Shown here piece by piece: positions 43,957 to 48,448 of a stretch of 48,448 nt of DNA (the first letter of the stretch is position 1; each line of letters starts with the position of its first letter). Both the position numbers and the translations under genes were made by a program. The notes under the pieces are model-generated. The model ran no database searches and was not told the DNA's origin. It saw nothing but the letters and a program-made list of their open reading frames with translations. Location: the NCBI GenBank assembly GCA_964539805.1, contig CAZIKN010000031.1, positions 1 to 48,448 on the forward strand. Reading direction: 5' to 3'. This stretch comes from M3007 sp964539805. Lineage in GTDB: Bacteria > Bacteroidota > Bacteroidia > Chitinophagales > Saprospiraceae.

Positions 43957-44961
43957 ATGGAAAAATCATTTTGGCGACGACCAGAAGGTGTGACCGGAGC
44001 ATTATTTATGATCGGATTGCTTGTCGGGGGAGGGGTTATATTGAACAGCCTATTGCCTACACTATTGGTGATGGCAGAAAATACCCTCTATCTGAGCGCC
44101 ATGTTAGCGGCTTTTGCTGGCGTTGTGTTTGTAGTGCTTGATCCGAAGGCCCGCAACTTGGTTTGGTATGCCTACAAATCAGTTATGCGCTGGATTACAG
44201 GTATGTTCGTGCGGATTGATCCTATTTCTATCCTTAAATCCTATGTGGAGGAATTAGAAGACAATCTTCGTAACCTAAGCAAACAAATCGGCAGTTTGCG
44301 GGGCCAAATGCGGCAGTTGAAGGGCACTATGGACGGGAATTTGGCAGAAATCCAGAAAAATATGGCATTGGCCGAGCAGGCCAAGAAAAAAAACGACGAC
44401 AAAAACCTGACGCTTTCTGCCCGAAAAGCAGCCCGTTTGCAAGAAGCGAATGCGAAATATGATGTGCTCTATCAGAAAATGGAGGTTTTGTACCGGATTT
44501 TGACCAAAATGTACGAGAACTCAGAGATTGTACTGGAAGACACCAAGGATCAGGTAACACTGAAGCAGCAAGAATACCAAGCGATCAAGGCAAGCCATAG
44601 TGCCATTAATTCGGCTATGAGCATCCTAAAAGGTGATCCTGACCAACGGGCGATGTTTGATTCCGCTTTGGAGGCGTTGGCAGATGATATTGGGAAAAAG
44701 GTAGGCGAAATGGAGCGTTTTATGGACACCAGTCGTAATTTAATGGCATCCATTGACCTTCAAAACGGCGTTTTTGAAGATGAGGGCCTGCGCATGCTGG
44801 AAGAATTTGAAAAACAAAACCCGCTATTGGCTACTGCTCCCGCTTCCGCAGTGACGAAGCCGCACAAATCACCCAAAAGTGAAGAAAAACCACTTGACCT
44901 GAATACGCCGCCAAAGGAAATGCTCAAGGACGAGAACGATTATACCAAGTTGTTTGAGTAA
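43957..44961 (+). CDS. Membrane-anchored coiled-coil protein of unknown function (PspA-like in outline)
   Basis: 334 residues. Two hydrophobic helices span about 16-62 and a third short one may lie near 70-85. Then comes about 210 residues of helical, charged coiled coil (ILKSYVEELEDNLRNLSKQI, KNMALAEQAKKKNDDKNLTL, SILKGDPDQRAMFDSALEAL). The helical part recalls the PspA/IM30 (ESCRT-III-like) architecture, but I do not see a diagnostic motif, and PspA proteins usually lack two leading membrane helices. The C-terminus is a polar Lys/Pro/Glu linker ending DENDYTKLFE. It may shape or stabilise the membrane; that is inference only. Confidence 0.68.
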   Translation: MEKSFWRRPEGVTGALFMIGLLVGGGVILNSLLPTLLVMAENTLYLSAMLAAFAGVVFVVLDPKARNLVWYAYKSVMRWITGMFVRIDPISILKSYVEELEDNLRNLSKQIGSLRGQMRQLKGTMDGNLAEIQKNMALAEQAKKKNDDKNLTLSARKAARLQEANAKYDVLYQKMEVLYRILTKMYENSEIVLEDTKDQVTLKQQEYQAIKASHSAINSAMSILKGDPDQRAMFDSALEALADDIGKKVGEMERFMDTSRNLMASIDLQNGVFEDEGLRMLEEFEKQNPLLATAPASAVTKPHKSPKSEEKPLDLNTPPKEMLKDENDYTKLFE

Positions 44962-44970
44962 AGGGATACG

Positions 44971-45447
44971 CTACCTAAAAATATCTGCCAAACTCAGTTC
45001 TATTTCCAAAACACGGTCGCGCAGGGTTTCTTTACGGGTAAAAATGTCGTAATTATCGGCGGCATAAAACACATAAATAGTGAGCAGGTCGGGAATGACG
45101 AGCCAATAGGATTTGACACCGGCGGCAAAATATTCGCTTCTTTTGACCATCAGATCGGCTATGTTCTGTGGAGGCGACAAGATTTCGATCAGCCCGAGTG
45201 GTATTTCGGTCAAGCGTAGTTCGTCATCGCCGGGCGTAAACGCCACATTGTTGTAAATGGCCAGGTCAGGCACCCGTTCGCGATCAAAAAATTCAATATT
45301 TATTTCGGGTAAAACCTCGTATTGAGGTTCGTATTTGTTGGCAATAGCAATGATTAACCGCTTTTGAACGATAGCATGATTTTTACTTGGCATAGGTTTT
45401 CCGCGTTCAATTTCGTAATCTGATAGTGCTTCTATTGTTGCTTGCAT
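44971..45447 (-). CDS. Uma2-family (DUF820) restriction-endonuclease-fold protein
   Basis: 158 residues, started at ATG 45447 (MQATIEALSDYEIERGKPMP), which is the normal opening for Uma2 proteins. The PD-(D/E)xK core is visible: YEVLPEINIEFFDRERVPDL (the Asp before the loop), LTEIPLGLIEILSPPQNIAD (Glu of the E-x-L strand) and the helix KRSEYFAAGVKSYWLVIP. These genes are abundant in Cyanobacteria and Bacteroidota, usually as families of stand-alone copies with unproven nuclease function. It is convergent with the coiled-coil gene (9 bp apart). Confidence 0.87.
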   Translation of the reverse strand: MQATIEALSDYEIERGKPMPSKNHAIVQKRLIIAIANKYEPQYEVLPEINIEFFDRERVPDLAIYNNVAFTPGDDELRLTEIPLGLIEILSPPQNIADLMVKRSEYFAAGVKSYWLVIPDLLTIYVFYAADNYDIFTRKETLRDRVLEIELSLADIFR

Positions 45448-45558
45448 GATGAACCAATTGAATTTTATCAATCAATATTATACCAGAATTTGAGTGATTT
45501 TGAAGATTTCCAGGATTGATTTACCTGATTTTTAAAGATTTACAGACGCGAGTGATTC

Positions 45559-45597
45559 AAAACCACTTTGCGTTGACTATACAAAGATAGTGGTTTT
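45559..45597. terminator. Terminator of the heptose-kinase operon
   Basis: AAAACCAC (45559) pairs with GTGGTTTT (ending 45597), and an inner CTTTG/CAAAG pair adds to the stem. It follows the stop of the minus-strand kinase gene at 45615 and has T-rich ends. Confidence 0.6.
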
Positions 45598-45614
45598 TGT
45601 TGATGCTGTAAAAA

Positions 45615-46613
45615 TTAAGGTGTTTCGTTTTTTACGTCTCGCTTCATTTCCGTAAGCAAGATAGAGACATCAACGGGCACCACACCTGGGAACTCACAGA
45701 CCTGCCCTCCCGCCAAATTAGAGAGTTGGGCAATGGTATCCAAGGGTAAGCCCGCAGCCAAAGCTAGTGAGGCAATGCTGATAACCGTGTCGCCAGCGCC
45801 ACTTACATCGGCAATATTGCGTTCAAGGGTAGGGTAGAGGGCACCCTCACCTGTAGCAGAGGCCAAATAGAGGCCTTTTTCTGACAAGGTAATCATGGTC
45901 AATTGATGATGCAGTTTTTCCGACAAAAAGTTCACTGCCTTTTGCAATGACTCAGGTTGTGTATTTATTTCAATCGGAGCGCTGTCACGGATTTCTTTTA
46001 GGTTGGGTTTAAAAAGGGTTACTCCCCGGTAAGCAAAAAAGTTTGCCTTTTTAGGATCAACGGCTGTTGGAATATTTCGTGATTTTGCAGCCTTGATTAC
46101 CCCGGCAATGACCTCCTGAGTAAGTACACCTTTATTGTAATCCTGCAAAATAACCACGCTGATGGGCTGGGAATCCATCAACATGGTGATACGATGCAAT
46201 AGGTTCATGCTTTCATTGTCGCTTAGGTTATGGGTGTCCTCTTTGTCTATGCGCAGTATTTGTTGTTTGTTGCTGACCACCCTTGTTTTAACCGTTGTAC
46301 GGCGCTCCGTAGAAGGGACAATGCCTTCCGTAGTTATGGATTGTTGGTGCAAAAGATGTTGCAGTATTGCACCGTCCTCATCGCTGCCTACCACACTACA
46401 AAGTATAGGAAGGGAGCCTAAGGCTTTGATATTAAGGGCCACATTGGCCGCACCACCAAGGCGATTTTCGGTACGTTGATGGAGTACCACAGGGACAGGA
46501 GCCTCAGGGGATATCCGGGAAACGGTACCGTTTAAATAACGATCCAGCATAACGTCTCCAACGATAATTACGCGCTGGTTTTCAAGCTGTTGTAGTATTT
46601 TTTCAGCAATCAT
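45615..46613 (-). CDS. rfaE1: D-glycero-beta-D-manno-heptose-7-phosphate kinase (PfkB family)
   Basis: 332 residues, started at ATG 46613 because its ATGA overlaps the WbqC stop. This is the kinase half of the HldE system, phosphorylating heptose-7-phosphate for LPS core heptose. Signature: IIVGDVMLDRYLNGTVSRIS, the EAPVPVV motif, RLGGAANVALNIKALG, and the PfkB catalytic DVSGAGDTVISIASLALAAG. The adenylyltransferase domain is absent (kinase only), so the partner must be encoded elsewhere. It is last in the three-gene operon. Confidence 0.9.
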   Translation of the reverse strand: MIAEKILQQLENQRVIIVGDVMLDRYLNGTVSRISPEAPVPVVLHQRTENRLGGAANVALNIKALGSLPILCSVVGSDEDGAILQHLLHQQSITTEGIVPSTERRTTVKTRVVSNKQQILRIDKEDTHNLSDNESMNLLHRITMLMDSQPISVVILQDYNKGVLTQEVIAGVIKAAKSRNIPTAVDPKKANFFAYRGVTLFKPNLKEIRDSAPIEINTQPESLQKAVNFLSEKLHHQLTMITLSEKGLYLASATGEGALYPTLERNIADVSGAGDTVISIASLALAAGLPLDTIAQLSNLAGGQVCEFPGVVPVDVSILLTEMKRDVKNETP

Positions 46614-47233
46614 GTCAAAGGAGTTAAAAAGCTGCCAACATTTTTTCCGCAACACATCAATAGGTCAAGTGCGGAAAGATTAGGCAAAAAACCGTATTTT
46701 TCCTGAAAGACCTGTGCGTAGGCAGGCAGCAGCAGTTCGGATTGGCTTGTTTGTAGAACAGGAAGAGCCTCATGTGGCCTTAGGTTGTGGATGTTATCTG
46801 GATTGGGTTTGCGCCATGCATTGCTTAGTATTATTTGGCCATTCCAATTCCATTTTTGAATAAAAAAGTGAATGATTTCCAAGTTAAGGTCGAATAGAAA
46901 CGGATGTTTTTTTTCAAAAAAAGGCATTAAGCCAGCTTCATAATGTTCAAAAAACGGTGCATTGCCGTATGCGGTTTTTATGGCTCTCCAGTGGAGGCGT
47001 TGCCATGGCTCTCTGTAGCTGATGCGCACATCACGAATGGGCGTTTTTTGGTGTTTCCCTTTTTCTAAGGGCACGCTAAGCCTTTGAACGCCATTGGGGC
47101 TGGCAATATGGCAGCGGTTGCGATACGAGCCTTTCTGGTAGTTTTCACATGCTTCCAGTTCTATGTGGTTTTGCTGCCAAAGCGTAGAAAACCATGTGAC
47201 GGGAGGGAAATATGCGCTGTAAAGCAAAATCAT
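46610..47233 (-). CDS. WbqC-family protein
   Basis: 207 residues of the WbqC family, which includes proteins linked to O-antigen and other surface polysaccharides. Signature: YFPPVTWFSTLWQQNHIELE, the basic YQKGSYRNRCHIASPNGVQR, SVPLEKGKHQKTPIRDVRIS, and WQRLHWRAIKTAYGNAPFFE. The catalytic activity is unproven for the family; an acyl- or glycosyl-linked role is suspected. ATGA overlaps join it to both neighbours (46610-46613 and 47230-47233), so all three genes are translated as one unit. Confidence 0.88.
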   Translation of the reverse strand: MILLYSAYFPPVTWFSTLWQQNHIELEACENYQKGSYRNRCHIASPNGVQRLSVPLEKGKHQKTPIRDVRISYREPWQRLHWRAIKTAYGNAPFFEHYEAGLMPFFEKKHPFLFDLNLEIIHFFIQKWNWNGQIILSNAWRKPNPDNIHNLRPHEALPVLQTSQSELLLPAYAQVFQEKYGFLPNLSALDLLMCCGKNVGSFLTPLT

Positions 47234-48375
47234 TCTATGGCTTCTTTTTCTACGGGTTCAGGGTATTGTTTGGGTACGCCCGTTGGTTGGCCGTCATAAG
47301 GTATGGCTTCTCCGTCAATGATATAACCGGGCTCGTCCTCAGGGTTTTTTTTGATGATATATTGCTGTAGTTCTTCCAGTGTGGCAATTTCTTCCTCCCG
47401 AACAGATAAAACCCGCGAGGCCAATAGCGCAGTTAAGCCTAAGGCTACTCCGAAGACCCATTTTTGCACCACTCTCCCGCGCATAAAACGGGTGTAAGCA
47501 TCATTGTTTTGGTGCAAAGGCTTGGTAATAAATGCCCACAAATATCCCTTAAGGGGCTGAAAAACATGAAATTGTATCGGACGCGAAATTTTGTTCCAGG
47601 CAGCGGTGAGCTGATCAGGCGGGCGGACATTCATCAATGGAGAGAAGCCCTTTGTGGTATTTTGATACCATTGCGCTCTGGTAACCCAATGTACCATTTT
47701 GCGGTTTTCGGCATACAGTCCAATGCGTGATGGCGCCACAAGAGGCTGAACTCTGCCTTCGGCCGGTACTATGGCGAGGCCATAGCCGTAAAAGACGCAT
47801 TGTTCTCTAAGCTCGGTGCGGTATGGATCTACGGGAGAAGGGAATACATCTTCGGCCAATGCAATCCATTGCTCATCGGCATGATAAGCCTCGAATTGGG
47901 CTATGGCATGGATAAACCGGTATTTTCGCCAACGCTGCATTGTAAAATACCAGCTCAGGAAACCGATCAGGAATGCACCCAGGATAAGGCCGATATTGCC
48001 GGGGCCATGGAGTTTGACTAACCAAAGGAAATCCGTCCGGAAAAATACCACATAGATCAGTGCTGCGCTCAGCCCCCCAAAAGCTGCGCAATCCCAAATA
48101 AAATAAATGATGTTCAGTGCATATTTAACTTCACCGATTTTATCCCTGGAGGTGGCTTCATAAGTGCAGGTAAACAAGCTGCCGTCCGGTTTTCTGAATT
48201 GGAGCATTCCATCAGCAACTACCCCGCCTTCACCGATGTTGTCAAAATTGACACTCAGGGTGTTGGGGAGGGGCTCATACCTGTTTCGGTAGAAATCCTT
48301 TAAAAAAGGGATGAAACGTTGTTTTACCTCATCCTCGGTAATGCTGAAATTGGCTACTGCTAATTCGCGGCTCAT
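47230..48375 (-). CDS. Membrane protein of unknown function, first gene of the WbqC operon
   Basis: 381 residues. Residues 1-85 look soluble and mixed alpha/beta (FNDNIGEGGV region with VADGMLQFRKPDGSLFTCTY). Two membrane helices follow at about 88-110 and 128-147, then a soluble middle part and a third helix at about 304-323. The C-terminal tail is acidic and Pro-rich (EYPEPVEKEAIE, with DEPGYIIDGEAIPYDGQPTG before it). I do not recognise a family. The tight ATGA overlap with WbqC and the kinase suggests an envelope-polysaccharide role. Confidence 0.72.
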   Translation of the reverse strand: MSRELAVANFSITEDEVKQRFIPFLKDFYRNRYEPLPNTLSVNFDNIGEGGVVADGMLQFRKPDGSLFTCTYEATSRDKIGEVKYALNIIYFIWDCAAFGGLSAALIYVVFFRTDFLWLVKLHGPGNIGLILGAFLIGFLSWYFTMQRWRKYRFIHAIAQFEAYHADEQWIALAEDVFPSPVDPYRTELREQCVFYGYGLAIVPAEGRVQPLVAPSRIGLYAENRKMVHWVTRAQWYQNTTKGFSPLMNVRPPDQLTAAWNKISRPIQFHVFQPLKGYLWAFITKPLHQNNDAYTRFMRGRVVQKWVFGVALGLTALLASRVLSVREEEIATLEELQQYIIKKNPEDEPGYIIDGEAIPYDGQPTGVPKQYPEPVEKEAIE

Positions 48376-48379
48376 GGCG

Positions 48380-48387
48380 CAAAAGTA
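48380..48387 (-). promoter_or_regulatory. -7 element abutting the start codon of the WbqC operon
   Basis: TACTTTTG on the minus strand (TAnnTTTG) ends 4 bp before the ATG at 48375, so the predicted transcript starts at or next to the AUG (leaderless). Confidence 0.5.
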
Positions 48388-48397
48388 CCATATTCCG

Positions 48398-48448
48398 TAA
48401 GAGCATGTCTGGGATTTTCTGCTTGAGTCAAAAACGAGAGATTTTTTC
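48398..48448. mobile_element. 165-bp palindromic element, copy 2 (truncated by window end)
   Basis: The last 51 bases of the window are identical to the first 51 of the element at 10895. The flanking bases differ between the two copies, with the match beginning exactly at TAAGAG, so it is a true dispersed copy. The remaining part lies outside the window, or the contig ends here because of the repeat. Confidence 0.85.

Overview
The window looks like chromosomal DNA of a Bacteroidota bacterium, most likely of the Saprospiria/Chitinophagia type, probably from a metagenome or draft assembly. The grounds are two PorP/SprF plus PorE-like OmpA pairs of the type IX secretion system (T9SS), a T9SS-sorted protein with SprB-like repeats, a TonB receptor followed by a DUF4249 lipoprotein, and repeated TAnnTTTG promoter elements with almost no Shine-Dalgarno sequences. 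One run of 100 N marks a scaffold gap. I found no rRNA, tRNA, CRISPR array, transposase or phage gene. Most of the window is housekeeping or envelope DNA.

Layout. 1-6980: the 5' end of a probable SpoIIE-type phosphatase (minus), then DUF58 protein, deoxynucleoside kinase, membrane-anchored EEP hydrolase, a large secreted BNR/sortilin-like propeller protein interrupted by the gap, and a rhomboid protease. 7122-10769: thioredoxin, an unknown membrane protein, an amidohydrolase-fold protein that has lost its metal ligands, and an unknown secreted protein. 10770-11292: a gene-poor stretch with a 165-bp palindromic element and a 27-bp palindrome. 11293-16267: UvrB, the T9SS cargo protein and an EGF-like lipoprotein. 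16347-21283 (minus): two small related exported proteins, CcmC, CcmB, an OmpA-type coiled-coil lipoprotein and DnaN. 21504-31503: Spy/CpxP-like protein, flippase, a 1246-residue cytochrome c/PA14/propeller/DUF1080 protein, and the TonB receptor-DUF4249 pair. 31503-31666: a heptamer-repeat hairpin. 31667-42525 (minus): PorE-like 1 and SprF 1, HflX, acyl-CoA carboxylase beta, PorE-like 2 and SprF 2, and a TonB_C/ACP-like/crystallin fusion. 42680-44961: DUF1573 lipoprotein, TcdA, coiled-coil membrane protein. 44971-48375 (minus): Uma2 nuclease-fold protein and an overlapping three-gene operon (membrane protein, WbqC, heptose-7-P kinase). The window ends inside a second copy of the 165-bp element.

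How the genes fit together. The main theme is the cell envelope: T9SS accessory pairs and a cargo protein, outer-membrane uptake, c-type cytochrome maturation (CcmB/CcmC) alongside a large exported c-type cytochrome, and LPS/polysaccharide functions (flippase, WbqC, heptose kinase). The observations most worth following are: the secreted TonB_C/ACP-like/beta-gamma-crystallin fusion; the amidohydrolase pseudoenzyme; the dispersed 165-bp palindromic element; the inverted heptamer array; the graph-like signature around the N gap, which predicts a 408-bp in-frame tandem duplication; and promoters that sit almost on the start codon.
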